Numbered from the stretch's first letter, positions 1 through 8,105 are shown. The stretch is DNA of 18,954 nucleotides from JAUUZT01 sp964654015 (GCA_964654015.1 CAZZHQ010000044.1:1-18954), one strand, 5' to 3'. Notes: a model not told the origin generated them from the letters alone. Numbers and translations are program-made.

Positions 1-413
1 TCCAGCATCTTAACTGTTTGAACTATTTCGTCCGGATCCTTGGTAGCGAGGCAAATAGGCACAGCATCCACCCCACCCAGATATTTGAATATCAGACATT
101 TTCCTTCCATTACCGGGTAACCAGCCTTCGGACCTATATCACCCAGTCCAAGCACCCTGGTACAATCTGACACTACTGCAATAGTATTTCCTCTATTGGT
201 ATATTCCTCCATCTTTGACTCATCAGCCTCTATTGCTCTACAGGGCGCAGCAACGCCAGGAGAATAATAGATTGAGAAATCATCCAAGTTACGTACCTGG
301 CATTTCGGCATCACCTGAAGCTTTCCCCTATAAAATGAATGTAACTTCATGGCGTCTTCCGCAGGTTTCTTCGCCTTGGCTAATAGTTCTTCCTTGGTCA
401 AATTTTGTGACAT
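1..413 (-). CDS. Malic enzyme (NAD(P)-dependent, MaeB/SfcA type), N-terminal part, cut by the left edge
   Basis: Oxidative decarboxylation of malate to pyruvate, in the cytoplasm, linking the C4 acid pool to pyruvate. The visible 137 residues start MSQNLTKEEL and carry the malic N-terminal domain: the YYSPGVAAPC segment (residues 49-58) with the expected catalytic tyrosine, then GDIGPKAGYPVMEGK (91-105), where a lysine base is expected, and YLGGVDAVPICL. The catalytic centre is continued, and the NAD(P)-binding domain found, only beyond the left edge. The start is well supported: AAGGAGGG lies 6 nt before the ATG at 413. The gene follows dinB on the same strand after about 150 bases but has its own promoter there, so it is probably expressed separately. 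Cofactor preference cannot be judged from this fragment. Confidence 0.93.
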   Translation of the reverse strand, partial: MSQNLTKEELLAKAKKPAEDAMKLHSFYRGKLQVMPKCQVRNLDDFSIYYSPGVAAPCRAIEADESKMEEYTNRGNTIAVVSDCTRVLGLGDIGPKAGYPVMEGKCLIFKYLGGVDAVPICLATKDPDEIVQTVKML

Positions 414-492
414 AATACCCTCCTTTTGTTTCCAGATGACAGCTCCAATGAATTGCCAGCTAAATTAAATATGGACTACCTACCACCATTTA

Positions 493-522
493 ATTATAAC
501 ACTTGGCAATAAACTCAAACAA
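493..522 (-). promoter_or_regulatory. Promoter of the malic enzyme gene (extended -10)
   Basis: Read on the minus strand there is a perfect TATAAT (498-493) preceded by TG one base upstream, giving an extended -10 (TGTTATAAT). A weak -35, TTGTTT (522-517), lies 18 bases upstream. It is about 80 bases ahead of the malic enzyme ATG at 413, inside the gap that follows dinB. The -10 is strong and the -35 only partial, as expected of an extended -10 promoter. Confidence 0.55.
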
Positions 523-564
523 TTTCATTCTTTCTTTTCAGGGTGAATCAGCTATAGTCAACTC

Positions 565-1731
565 TCAGTGAGTAGAAATATCACTCCCACTCCTTATCGA
601 CGTATTGCCGTATTTTATTCGTATCTTGTCAATAGCTTTATCCAGGCTTTCCCATCTTTGCCCTGCCAAATCAAACATGCAGTACTGTTGCTCCCTGTCC
701 AGTAGACCTGATGCCTTGATACCTAGTAAACGGATTGGTTTTCGTTTTTCTAATAACACCTTGTCCAATAACTGTCGTGCTATGGTATAAACAGCCCTGC
801 TAATATTATTAGCTCCTTTCGAGGTGACTTGCCGACTAATCGTCTCAAAGTCAGCATACCTTACCTTCAAAGTAATACATTTAGCCCGCCTATTTTGAAA
901 GCGCAGTTCCATACTAACCTCATCGCAGAGGCCATGAAGGCAAACATCAAGAAAATGACGCTCCCTTGTATCCCTGGAAAAGGTGAATTCTTTACTAATT
1001 GATTCAGATTCGCCAGGAGCCTCGACTTTTCTGTTATCTACTCCATTAGCATAACTGTGAAGCAAGAGCCCCGGGGATCCAAGATATTTTCTTATTACAT
1101 GCGATTGGACTGACACCAATTCACCAACGGTGTTTATATTAAGATTTTTCAATATTCGCTCAGTTTTTTCCCCTACGCCAGGTAATTTTTCCACAGGAAA
1201 TGGAGCCAGGAAACGACGCTCTTCTCCAGTCGCTATTTCCAGTAAACCATCAGGCTTACATAAGGCAGAAGCAATCTTGGCTACTACTTTACATTGGGCA
1301 ATGCCTATTGAAGCTACTACGGCAAGCTCTTTGCACACACGTTCTTTAATAGCCATTGCCATAAGGTTATATGAGCCAAATGGTTGCTCATATCCAGAGG
1401 TATCTAAAAACGCCTCATCAAGTCCACATGGTTCGATACAGGGAGAAAAGTCGGACAAAATATCCATAAACCTGTGTGAAACTTCCTGGTACAACTTCAG
1501 GTTGCCTTTTATAAAGATGGCTTGGGGGCATAGATGATGAGCCTTAGCCAGAGGCATACTTGCGTAAATCCCAAATGCTCTTGCTTCATAGGAAGCAGCT
1601 GATACCACACCATGACGTTCAGGATCACCACCGACAATAACTGGTTTCCCTTTAAGTTCGACATTGAGAGTTTGCTCTACAGAAACAAAGAAGGCATCGA
1701 GGTCTATATGAAAGATACAACGAATCGTAAT
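565..1731 (-). CDS. dinB: DNA polymerase IV (Y-family), apparent ATT start
   Basis: Error-prone translesion DNA polymerase. From the ATT at 1731 the protein is 388 aa. Residues 8-15 read HIDLDAFF, with the first metal-binding Asp at D10. PVIVGGDPERHGVVSAASYEAR follows in two blocks, and the second metal site is in EPCGLDEAFLD (D105, E106). Next come the helix-hairpin-helix thumb (LPGVGEKTERIL) and a little-finger domain ending near residue 370. No ATG, GTG or TTG occurs in frame between the upstream TAG (1737-1735) and the catalytic HIDLD. The first standard start, a GTG at 1608, would remove D10 and 41 residues in all. AGGAAG (1743-1738) sits 6 nt before the ATT, so ATT initiation is the simplest reading; a base error that destroyed an ATG is the alternative. 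It lies 25 bases behind pyrF on the same strand and is probably cotranscribed with it. Confidence 0.9.
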   Translation of the reverse strand: MTIRCIFHIDLDAFFVSVEQTLNVELKGKPVIVGGDPERHGVVSAASYEARAFGIYASMPLAKAHHLCPQAIFIKGNLKLYQEVSHRFMDILSDFSPCIEPCGLDEAFLDTSGYEQPFGSYNLMAMAIKERVCKELAVVASIGIAQCKVVAKIASALCKPDGLLEIATGEERRFLAPFPVEKLPGVGEKTERILKNLNINTVGELVSVQSHVIRKYLGSPGLLLHSYANGVDNRKVEAPGESESISKEFTFSRDTRERHFLDVCLHGLCDEVSMELRFQNRRAKCITLKVRYADFETISRQVTSKGANNISRAVYTIARQLLDKVLLEKRKPIRLLGIKASGLLDREQQYCMFDLAGQRWESLDKAIDKIRIKYGNTSIRSGSDISTH

Positions 1732-1756
1732 TGTCTACTTCCTAATGCTTATAGAG

Positions 1757-2563
1757 CTATTTTTCATAGGTAGCCAGACAGAAATTAATTTGGGTACGTA
1801 GCTCTTCGGCCATATTTCTAGCTGCTTGAGCAAAATCATCTCCCCGAGAGGCATATAGAATCCTTCTTGAGACATTTATAATTGCCTTTTCTTTGTTAGC
1901 ATCCACACCATTACTAACTGCTGAATCCAAATCTCCACCCTGCGTCCCAACACCAGGTATAAGTAAACACATCTCAGGACAAGATGAACGAATGTTTTTC
2001 AATTCCTCTGGATATGTGGCCCCTACTACCAATCCAACATTACCATAAACATTCCATTCCAGGGCCTTCTGAGCTACTACCTCATACAAGTGTAGAGAAC
2101 CAGAACAATTAAGCTCTTGAAAATCCGCGCCGCCTTCATTCGATGTACGACATAACATGAATATACCCTTATCCTTATAATCAATGAAAGGTTGAATAGA
2201 ATCAAAACCCAGATAAGGATTGACCGTGGCAGCATCGAAACCAAAAGTTGAGAAAAGAGCCTTAGCATATGCCTTGGCAGTGTTCCCTATATCACCCCGC
2301 TTAGCGTCACCAATTATTGGTATCTTTGCAGGTATATATCTGATAGTCTTCTCTAGAATAGTAAGTCCTTCAGCTCCAAGTACTTCATAAAAAGCTAAAT
2401 TTGGTTTATAAGCACACACTAAGTCACAGGTAGAATCGATGATAGCCTTGTTAAATGTTAAAATATCAACATCAGGCATGAGATCAGGGCTCGGATCGAG
2501 TCCAACGCAGAGCAAACTTTTATGTTCTCGGCTGATAGAAAGTAACTTGTTAATAAAATTCAT
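1757..2563 (-). CDS. pyrF: Orotidine 5'-phosphate decarboxylase, subfamily 2
   Basis: Last step of de novo pyrimidine synthesis, OMP to UMP plus CO2, in the cytoplasm. The 268-aa product has LLCVGLDPSPDLMP near the start, the catalytic block GDAKRGDIGNTA with its Asp-Lys-x-x-Asp array, and NPYLGFDSIQPF, GLVVGAT and LIPGVGTQGGD, which together mark the longer subfamily-2 enzymes. The ATG at 2563 gives MNFINKLL, which fits the family. A GTG three codons upstream (2572) is an alternative; neither has a good Shine-Dalgarno. The gene is divergent from folC, with about 40-50 bases between them, and leads into dinB on the same strand. Confidence 0.93.
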   Translation of the reverse strand: MNFINKLLSISREHKSLLCVGLDPSPDLMPDVDILTFNKAIIDSTCDLVCAYKPNLAFYEVLGAEGLTILEKTIRYIPAKIPIIGDAKRGDIGNTAKAYAKALFSTFGFDAATVNPYLGFDSIQPFIDYKDKGIFMLCRTSNEGGADFQELNCSGSLHLYEVVAQKALEWNVYGNVGLVVGATYPEELKNIRSSCPEMCLLIPGVGTQGGDLDSAVSNGVDANKEKAIINVSRRILYASRGDDFAQAARNMAEELRTQINFCLATYEK

Positions 2564-2573
2564 TACATTCACT

Positions 2574-2603
2574 TTGATAGTAACAAAATATCAGCAGTAA
2601 TTA
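2574..2603 (+). promoter_or_regulatory. Possible folC promoter
   Basis: TTGATA (2574-2579) and TAATTA (2598-2603) are separated by 18 bases. The -35 matches 5 of 6 consensus bases, the -10 only 3 of 6. The predicted transcript start falls almost on the folC ATG at 2611, which has no Shine-Dalgarno, so a leaderless or nearly leaderless transcript is possible. This is an inference from weak motifs. Confidence 0.25.
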
Positions 2604-2610
2604 AAGCCAA

Positions 2611-3945
2611 ATGAATTATACTCAAGCAGAAAAACATCTCAGTAGCTTTGTTAATTATGAGAATATCCCGGGCATCAATTATGCTTCAAAAGAATATAAC
2701 CTGCAGCATATAGAAGAGCTTTTGCACCGAATGGGAGATCCCCATCTAACCAGCAAAACTGTACATATTGCAGGAAGCAAAGGAAAAGGGAGCACTGCCG
2801 CAATGGTCGCACAGGTTCTGACTGTTGCTGGCTATAAAACTGGATTATATACCTCCCCTCATCTTCATAACCTTAGAGAACGCATCCAGATAGATGGCAA
2901 TCAAATATCCAAGAGGGATTTTACCTCCCTGGTCTCAAAACTCAAGCAGTATTCTGATACAACACAAACTGATACCACATCTAGACAACTGACCTATTTT
3001 GAAGCACTCACAGTACTTGCCTTTTCCTATTTCAGTAAAATGGGCGTAGAGTTCCAGGTACTGGAAGTAGGACTGGGTGGCAGGTTAGATGCAACCAATG
3101 TGGCCAAACCTGAACTGTGTATTATTACCCCTATCGGATTAGAGCACACTCAGGTTTTAGGTGATACTCTGGGTAAAATTGCCTACGAAAAAGCTGGTAT
3201 AATCAAATCAGGCAGCTTTGTTGTAGTCTCTCCACAGAAACCAGAGGCATTGAAAGTAATTAGTGAAGTTTGTCGTCAGCGACAGGCCAAGCTCATTGAG
3301 GTGGATAAAGTCGCTACCTGGCACAAAGTATCCCACGACCTATATCACCAAACGATTATGGTCCAAAGCGAGTCAAACAATTACCAGCTCCAACTTCCAT
3401 TGTTAGGCAATTACCAGCTTGAAAATGCCGCTACTGCCATAGTCACACTTGAGATACTAACTCGCATGGGCTATGCCATCTCCACTAATGATATTGAGAA
3501 AGGATTTGCGACGGTTAACTGGCCCGGACGTTTCCAAATCTTAAACCAAACACCAACAGTGGTGGTTGATGGAGCACATAACATCGAATCTGTTAAAAAG
3601 TTGATAGAAAGTCTCAGAATATATATCCATTGCAACCGGATTTACATCATCATCGGAATATCCTGTGACAAAGATATTACTGGTATAGCAAGAGAACTAG
3701 CCCTTCTTTCGCCAGAGATCATAGTCACTAATGCCAAACATCCACGCGCCGCCCCACCATCAACAATAGCCGCCGCATTTGAAAACTACGGGATAACCCC
3801 AAAGATTAGCTCTTCTGTGGCCGCGGCTCTTCGAGAAGTTCTATCCACAGCAAGTAAAGAAGACTTAATCTGCGTAACTGGTTCTCTGTTCATAGTAGCA
3901 GAAGCCCTTGACTACGCAGCTAAAAACTTCGCTTCTATGTTTTAG
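2611..3945 (+). CDS. folC: Folylpolyglutamate synthase / dihydrofolate synthase
   Basis: Mur-ligase-family enzyme that adds glutamate to dihydropteroate and to reduced folates, using ATP, in the cytoplasm. The 444-aa length is usual for bacterial FolC. Visible motifs are the P-loop GSKGKGST (residues 55-62), TSPHLHNLRERI (about 81-92), FEALTVLAFSYF, the LEVGLGGRLDATN metal and substrate loop, and ITPIGLEHTQVLG. GIIKSG, QLPLLGNYQLENAATA and WPGRFQIL follow, with the C-terminal-domain signature VVDGAHN. No clear ribosome binding site precedes the ATG. The gene diverges from pyrF, and its last 11 bases overlap the end of the convergent SWIM gene. Confidence 0.95.
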   Translation: MNYTQAEKHLSSFVNYENIPGINYASKEYNLQHIEELLHRMGDPHLTSKTVHIAGSKGKGSTAAMVAQVLTVAGYKTGLYTSPHLHNLRERIQIDGNQISKRDFTSLVSKLKQYSDTTQTDTTSRQLTYFEALTVLAFSYFSKMGVEFQVLEVGLGGRLDATNVAKPELCIITPIGLEHTQVLGDTLGKIAYEKAGIIKSGSFVVVSPQKPEALKVISEVCRQRQAKLIEVDKVATWHKVSHDLYHQTIMVQSESNNYQLQLPLLGNYQLENAATAIVTLEILTRMGYAISTNDIEKGFATVNWPGRFQILNQTPTVVVDGAHNIESVKKLIESLRIYIHCNRIYIIIGISCDKDITGIARELALLSPEIIVTNAKHPRAAPPSTIAAAFENYGITPKISSSVAAALREVLSTASKEDLICVTGSLFIVAEALDYAAKNFASMF

Positions 3946-4198
3946 AACTCAACGCAGGAGTAAAGGCCTCCTCAGGCAACATTGGGGCCATTACTTGCTG
4001 TATCGCCATGATGTGGCTACATGTTCCCCATTGCGACGAGAAATGACAGGAACATTGCCACTCTCCCTCCATGTAACTCACCTGATAATTATCATTCTCC
4101 CCACGGAACTGAGCAGTGAAACTGGACAAAGTAACGCGATCCGGTTCTTGAGCATAGAGTTTAGCTTTCTCAATCTTACCAATAAGACTTGATCTCAC
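3935..4198 (-). CDS. Small SWIM zinc-finger protein
   Basis: An 87-aa protein made almost entirely of one SWIM domain. Residues 48-62 carry the zinc ligands in CxC-x8-CxH form: C49, C51, C60 and H62. A short beta-rich stretch (TAQFRGENDNYQVSYMEGEW) precedes the finger and a proline-rich tail follows it. SWIM fingers bind DNA or mediate protein contacts and are usually attached to larger proteins such as SWI2/SNF2 ATPases; here there is no partner domain. The GTG start at 4198 is chosen because AAGGAGGG lies 7 nt upstream. It is convergent with folC and overlaps it by 11 bases. Its molecular role is unknown. Confidence 0.85.
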   Translation of the reverse strand: MRSSLIGKIEKAKLYAQEPDRVTLSSFTAQFRGENDNYQVSYMEGEWQCSCHFSSQWGTCSHIMAIQQVMAPMLPEEAFTPALSSKT

Positions 4199-4249
4199 TT
4201 AAACCCTCCTTACATTATTCTCAGAATTATTTTTCAGTAAATTCGCCAT
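4199..4249 (-). other. 16-codon upstream ORF abutting the SWIM gene (leader ORF or chance)
   Basis: An ATG at 4249 opens a 16-codon ORF (MANLLKNNSENNVRRV) whose TAA is immediately followed by the GTG of the SWIM gene in the same frame. The Shine-Dalgarno of the SWIM gene lies inside its last codons. It has no convincing ribosome binding site of its own. It could be a translated leader or simply chance; nothing in the peptide suggests a function. Confidence 0.2.
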
Positions 4250-4272
4250 AGCTTCTTAGAATCCTGCCCACA

Positions 4273-4278
4273 ATTATA
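4273..4278 (-). promoter_or_regulatory. Possible -10 element of the SWIM gene
   Basis: A perfect TATAAT in AT-rich sequence, 75 bases upstream of the SWIM GTG. No recognisable -35 is present at 16-18 bases, so the call rests on one hexamer. Confidence 0.25.
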
Positions 4279-4397
4279 TAATAAGGACTAACAAAATACT
4301 ATTCTTTTTATGGCAATTAATACTCAGCGGCAATTCATTTTCCCTTTTTAACGACGCCGCTAATATAGTTTAGTAGGGGAAGAATTAATCTGATAAC

Positions 4398-4427
4398 TTG
4401 ACAGAAAAGGGCCCCTCCCGTTGCTAT
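4398..4427 (+). promoter_or_regulatory. Possible promoter of the tldD-to-ftsK run
   Basis: TTGACA, a perfect -35 (4398-4403), is followed after 18 bases by TGCTAT (4422-4427), a poor -10 matching 3 of 6 bases. It is the only good -35 in the gap ahead of tldD. Transcription would begin near 4434, about 95 bases before the preferred tldD ATG. Confidence 0.3.
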
Positions 4428-4529
4428 CGAGAGAGTTACTTTCTTCTAACTATATAGACAGTGGAAGAATTCAAAGTAAAGAGTATTATTGCCTTCCATG
4501 AAGGTAAAAGCTACAATATCATAACAAAA

Positions 4530-5888
4530 ATGCGTAATAGAATTATTGATGCCCTTACAGGACATAATGCAGGTTATATTGAAGCTCATTTTGAGGAGAG
4601 TGAGAGCACACAACTCACATACCGTGGCGTTAAGCTGGAAGAGGTGAATAGAGTACATAGTTGTGGGGGCAATATACGAGCTCTGGTCAAGGGAGGCTGG
4701 GGATTCGTTAGCTTCAACGATATTAACCATCTACGAGAAAAAGTGACGTTGGCGATAAGTGAAGCTCGATTGACTAATTGTAAAGGATTTGTATTTCCTC
4801 GCCATGAGCCCATAGTAGACACGGTTTCCTTCCAGGAGGGTAAAGAGGCAGCTAGTGTTCCACTATTAGAAAAGAAACAGTTACTGGAAGAATACAACGA
4901 TATTATGTTAAGTTGTGAGGGGATACAAAGCACCATGATCAGATATGCTGATACAAAGCGAAAGGTCATCTTCGCCAACTCACAGGGTGGCTATATAGAA
5001 CAATCGAAGCCAGACCTCAGCCTTCGATTGACAGCAATTGCTCGCAAGAATGATGAAGTTCAGCAAGCGGGACTAAGTTTAGGCAGCAGGGGCGATTTCT
5101 CCGCAATAGAAGGAATTCATCAACAGGTGAAAGAAATAAGCAACCGTGCCTTCGCGCTACTTGATGCCCCATATGCAAAAAGTGGTGAGCATACCGTCGT
5201 CCTTGACCCCGTTCTAGCAGGAGTTTTTGTTCATGAGGCTTTTGGGCATTTATCTGAGGCAGACTTTGTATATCAGAACAATCGGTTACGTAATATTATG
5301 ACCATAGGGCGAAAGTTTGGAGACAAGCATCTCAATATCATAGACGATGGCTCTATTAATTCCTTAAGAGGAAGCTATCGATATGACGACGAAGGAACTC
5401 CCGCCGCAAGGACACATCTCATCCAAGAGGGAGCGCTGGTAGGAAGGCTCCATTCCATTGAAACGGCTGCCGTAATGAAAGAGAAGCCTACAGGAAATGC
5501 TCGTGCCATCAACTATCGCTTTCCTCCAATAGTGCGAATGAGTAACACTTTCATCAGCCCTGGCACAATATCTTTTAAAGATATGGTAGGTAATATCAAA
5601 GAAGGGATCTATTTGAAAGACTGGTACGGAGGAACAACAAGCCTGGAAATGTTTACTTTCTCCTCCGGTGAAGCATATATGATTCGTGATGGAAAAATAG
5701 CTGAATTGCTTCGCCCTGCGGTATTGACTGGAAATGTATTCACTACACTAAGTAATATAGACATGATAGGCGATGATTTAATAATGAACCAGGGTGGTGG
5801 ATGCGGCAAAGGAGCACAATCTCCCTTACCTGTATCTAACGGAAGCCCTCATATCAGAATCCGCCATTGCATAGTTGGAGGACGTTAG
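4530..5888 (+). CDS. tldD: TldD, metalloprotease subunit of the TldD/TldE complex
   Basis: Catalytic subunit of the TldD/TldE zinc metalloprotease, which in other bacteria degrades or trims short unfolded peptides and matures some ribosomal peptides such as microcin B17. The zinc motif HEAFGH lies at residues 235-240 (bases 5232-5249), followed by LSEAD. The third ligand region is GGGCGKGAQSPLPVSNGSPH near the C-terminus. GRKFGDKHLNIIDDGS and YDDEGTPAARTHLIQEG are typical of the family. I prefer the ATG at 4530, giving 452 aa, because the family usually has about a dozen residues before the first beta strand (here AGYIEAHFEES). A GTG at 4461 would add 23 residues; neither start has a clear Shine-Dalgarno. 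tldE begins at the base after its stop codon. Confidence 0.93.
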   Translation: MRNRIIDALTGHNAGYIEAHFEESESTQLTYRGVKLEEVNRVHSCGGNIRALVKGGWGFVSFNDINHLREKVTLAISEARLTNCKGFVFPRHEPIVDTVSFQEGKEAASVPLLEKKQLLEEYNDIMLSCEGIQSTMIRYADTKRKVIFANSQGGYIEQSKPDLSLRLTAIARKNDEVQQAGLSLGSRGDFSAIEGIHQQVKEISNRAFALLDAPYAKSGEHTVVLDPVLAGVFVHEAFGHLSEADFVYQNNRLRNIMTIGRKFGDKHLNIIDDGSINSLRGSYRYDDEGTPAARTHLIQEGALVGRLHSIETAAVMKEKPTGNARAINYRFPPIVRMSNTFISPGTISFKDMVGNIKEGIYLKDWYGGTTSLEMFTFSSGEAYMIRDGKIAELLRPAVLTGNVFTTLSNIDMIGDDLIMNQGGGCGKGAQSPLPVSNGSPHIRIRHCIVGGR

Positions 5889-7244
5889 ATGAAATCGCTT
5901 TTAGCTGAAGAGCTTCTCAACTCTGCTAAAAAAATAGCTGAGGCAGCAGAGGTATTTGAGTTCTCATCTCAGGAAGTGCCGGTCGCTTTTGAAGCCAACA
6001 ATCTCAAACAAATTCAGAGTAAGGAAAGCTATAGCCTTGCTCTTCGTATTATCAAAGGAGGGCGAATCGGTTTCGCTTCGACCAACGGCACAGGCACACT
6101 ATCATCACACTCGGAAAAGAATAGGGAAATAGTTAATAACCTGCTGAATATGGCTGTAGAAACATCCCAGTTCGGGTTTCTTTCAAATTTCAATTTTAGC
6201 CCACATAATGTTTTCCCCAAGGTGAGTATTTACGATCGCCAAGTAGAGAAAATAAGCATGGAGGAGATGTTGGGACTAGGTAACCTCCTGATAACAAAAG
6301 TTAAGCAATGTGCTCCAGATATCCTATGTGATGTTGAGGTAAACAAGGGGTCAAATTCTATCCATATCATTAATACTCAAGGTGGCGAAGCAAGTTACAC
6401 TAAAAGCTTCTTTGGGATTAACATAGAAGGGGTCATCACCAATGATACTGATATGCTATTTGTTGGAGATAGCGAGGTTTCATGCCATGCTTCCCATGAA
6501 TTTAATGGTGTTGCTGATAGAGTGATTACCCAACTGGAGATGGCCAGGAAAAAAGCTACGGCATCTACTAAATCACTTCCAGTCATTTTCACACCCCGTG
6601 GAATAGCCAGCACTTTTTATAGTCCCTTAGCACTGGCTTTTAATGGCAAAACTAACTTGGAAGGAGTTTCCCCGTTAAGTAAGAGATTAGGAGAGAGCAT
6701 ATTCAACAAGACACTTAGCTTATATGACGATGCAACAGCAGACTACTGTCTGGGGAGTTCTCCCTGTGATGATGAAGGGGTGCCCAGTCAAAAAACAATG
6801 CTCATAAACGAAGGAGTAGTAGAGAACTTCATATACGACCTGCAAACAGCAGCGTCGGCTGGTTTCAAAAGCACTGGAAATGGAAACCGAAGCGGCGCAG
6901 GTATTCCTAAACCCGGAATGAACTTTCTCGTTATAAAAGAAGGAACTACTTCCTTCCAGGATATGATAGCGGATATTAAAGAAGGACTGCTCGTTGAACA
7001 ACTTATGGGTGCGGAACAGGGTAACATACTGGGTGGTGATTTTGGTGGTAATATTCTGTTGGGCTATAAAATCGAGGACGGAGAAATCATCGGGAGAGTA
7101 AAAGACACCATGATCGCTGGAAATATTTACCAAGTTTTAAAACAGCCACTCGAAATAGGATCTGTTGCCAGAGATGTCGATGGGAAAATAAAAACTCCCC
7201 ACCTGTACTGTCCTCGCCTATCGGTATCAGCTAGAGGAGTGTAA
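5889..7244 (+). CDS. tldE: TldE (PmbA), non-catalytic partner of TldD
   Basis: Homologous to TldD but without the HExxxH zinc motif, as expected of TldE/PmbA, which pairs with TldD and helps form the proteolytic chamber. Length is 451 aa. Visible family features are LALRIIKGGRIGFASTNG near residues 50-67, VIFTPRGIASTFYSPLALAFNG in the middle, the glycine-rich NGNRSGAGIPKPGMNFLV, and LLVEQLMGAEQGNILGGDFGGN near the C-terminus. The ATG follows the tldD TAG directly, with GGAGG about 8 nt upstream inside the tldD end, so the two are translationally coupled. A PAC2 gene follows after 2 bases. Confidence 0.92.
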   Translation: MKSLLAEELLNSAKKIAEAAEVFEFSSQEVPVAFEANNLKQIQSKESYSLALRIIKGGRIGFASTNGTGTLSSHSEKNREIVNNLLNMAVETSQFGFLSNFNFSPHNVFPKVSIYDRQVEKISMEEMLGLGNLLITKVKQCAPDILCDVEVNKGSNSIHIINTQGGEASYTKSFFGINIEGVITNDTDMLFVGDSEVSCHASHEFNGVADRVITQLEMARKKATASTKSLPVIFTPRGIASTFYSPLALAFNGKTNLEGVSPLSKRLGESIFNKTLSLYDDATADYCLGSSPCDDEGVPSQKTMLINEGVVENFIYDLQTAASAGFKSTGNGNRSGAGIPKPGMNFLVIKEGTTSFQDMIADIKEGLLVEQLMGAEQGNILGGDFGGNILLGYKIEDGEIIGRVKDTMIAGNIYQVLKQPLEIGSVARDVDGKIKTPHLYCPRLSVSARGV

Positions 7245-7246
7245 AG

Positions 7247-8065
7247 ATGAGTGAATTAAACGAATCAACAAAATATTCGGCAATACTTCAGAAACAACCA
7301 AGTCCCGAAAACTGTTCGTTGCTTGCTTCCTGGCCAGGGATTGGTAATGTATCTTTAGTGGTAGCAAAGTATTTAAGGGAAAAGCTGGGTGCGGAGGAGA
7401 TAGGAGAAATCGACCCTATCGGCTTCTTCGAACCCGTGGGCATTATAGTACAAGACAATTTGGTGGAGAGCCCAAGCTTTCCCAAAAGCAAATTCTATTA
7501 CTGGCAGGATGACAAAGCCAGCAATGGGTTATTGATCTTTATTGGAGAAGAACAACCCAGTACCAAAGGATACGAGCTTATTAACCATGTCCTCAATGTT
7601 GCCCAAAAGTTAAATGTAGGCAGGATATATAGCTGTGCTGCGGCAGTGACAAGAATTCATCACAGCGAAAAATCGCAGGTCTGGGGTGCAGCAACTAGAC
7701 CTGAGTTACTTGATGAACTAAATGAACACGGGGTTATACTTCGAGGCAACCTTCGTATCGCAGGACTCAATGGTCTAATACTTGGCGTATCTAAGGAGCG
7801 CGGACTGGATGGCATTTGTTTACTGGGAGAGGTACCATCTTTTGCTACGCAGATACCAAATCCCAAGGCATCCCTGGCCGTGCTAGAAGTATTATGCAAT
7901 ATGCTAAAAATCGATGTTAACCTTGATGACCTGGAAAACCTGGCAAAACGTGCTGATGAGGAAATGGAGAGAATAGCCAAGAGAGCCACTGCTGAGTTCA
8001 TCGACCAGTTTACAGAGCCTATCTGGGAACAGGGAGATTATGATGAGGAGGACGAAGAGGATTAA
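7247..8065 (+). CDS. PAC2-family protein
   Basis: A 272-aa protein of the PAC2 family, relatives of the eukaryotic proteasome assembly chaperone 2 and of archaeal and actinobacterial homologues; the bacterial function is mostly undefined. The family signature starts near residue 26 with LLASWPGIGNVSLVVAKYL, followed by EIGEIDPIGFFEP, LLIFIGEEQPS, RIYSCAAAVTRIHH, the LNGLILGVSKERGLDGICLLGE segment and PNPKASLAVLEVL. A long charged helix (about residues 225-255) and a very acidic tail (DYDEEDEED) end it. It starts 2 bases after the tldE stop with GAGGAG upstream, so it belongs to the tldD-tldE operon. A link to TldDE proteolysis is my inference from this placement. Confidence 0.87.
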   Translation: MSELNESTKYSAILQKQPSPENCSLLASWPGIGNVSLVVAKYLREKLGAEEIGEIDPIGFFEPVGIIVQDNLVESPSFPKSKFYYWQDDKASNGLLIFIGEEQPSTKGYELINHVLNVAQKLNVGRIYSCAAAVTRIHHSEKSQVWGAATRPELLDELNEHGVILRGNLRIAGLNGLILGVSKERGLDGICLLGEVPSFATQIPNPKASLAVLEVLCNMLKIDVNLDDLENLAKRADEEMERIAKRATAEFIDQFTEPIWEQGDYDEEDEED

Positions 8066-8075
8066 CACAATCAAT

Positions 8076-8095
8076 ATTGACCACTATTGACCACT
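8076..8095 (+). repeat. Tandem 10-bp duplication
   Basis: ATTGACCACT occurs twice in perfect tandem in the 40-base gap between the PAC2 gene and the UDG gene. It is probably a simple slippage duplication; two copies are too few to call an operator. Confidence 0.6.
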
Positions 8096-8105
8096 AAAAA
8101 GAGGA

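Larger units (their letters stand above)
4199..4529. other. Intergenic region between the SWIM gene and tldD
   Basis: About 330 bases between the SWIM gene (minus) and tldD (plus), AT-rich on the left. It holds the 16-codon ORF, a minus-strand TATAAT (4278-4273) without a good -35, and a plus-strand TTGACA (4398-4403). AGCGGC (4326-4331) and GCCGCT (4356-4361) could pair across a 24-base loop. From 4461 a GTG-started extension of the tldD frame runs through the right end. I see no RNA gene and no repeat array. Confidence 0.5.

Noticed and set aside
3908..4192. Plus-strand open frame of 94 codons after folC
   Set aside because: It is the antisense shadow of the SWIM gene, whose zinc ligands and Shine-Dalgarno are clear; the shadow has no recognisable protein features.
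8066..8105. Operator or small repeat array between PAC2 and UDG genes
   Set aside because: Only two tandem 10-bp copies are present, with no dyad symmetry, so slippage duplication is the simpler reading.
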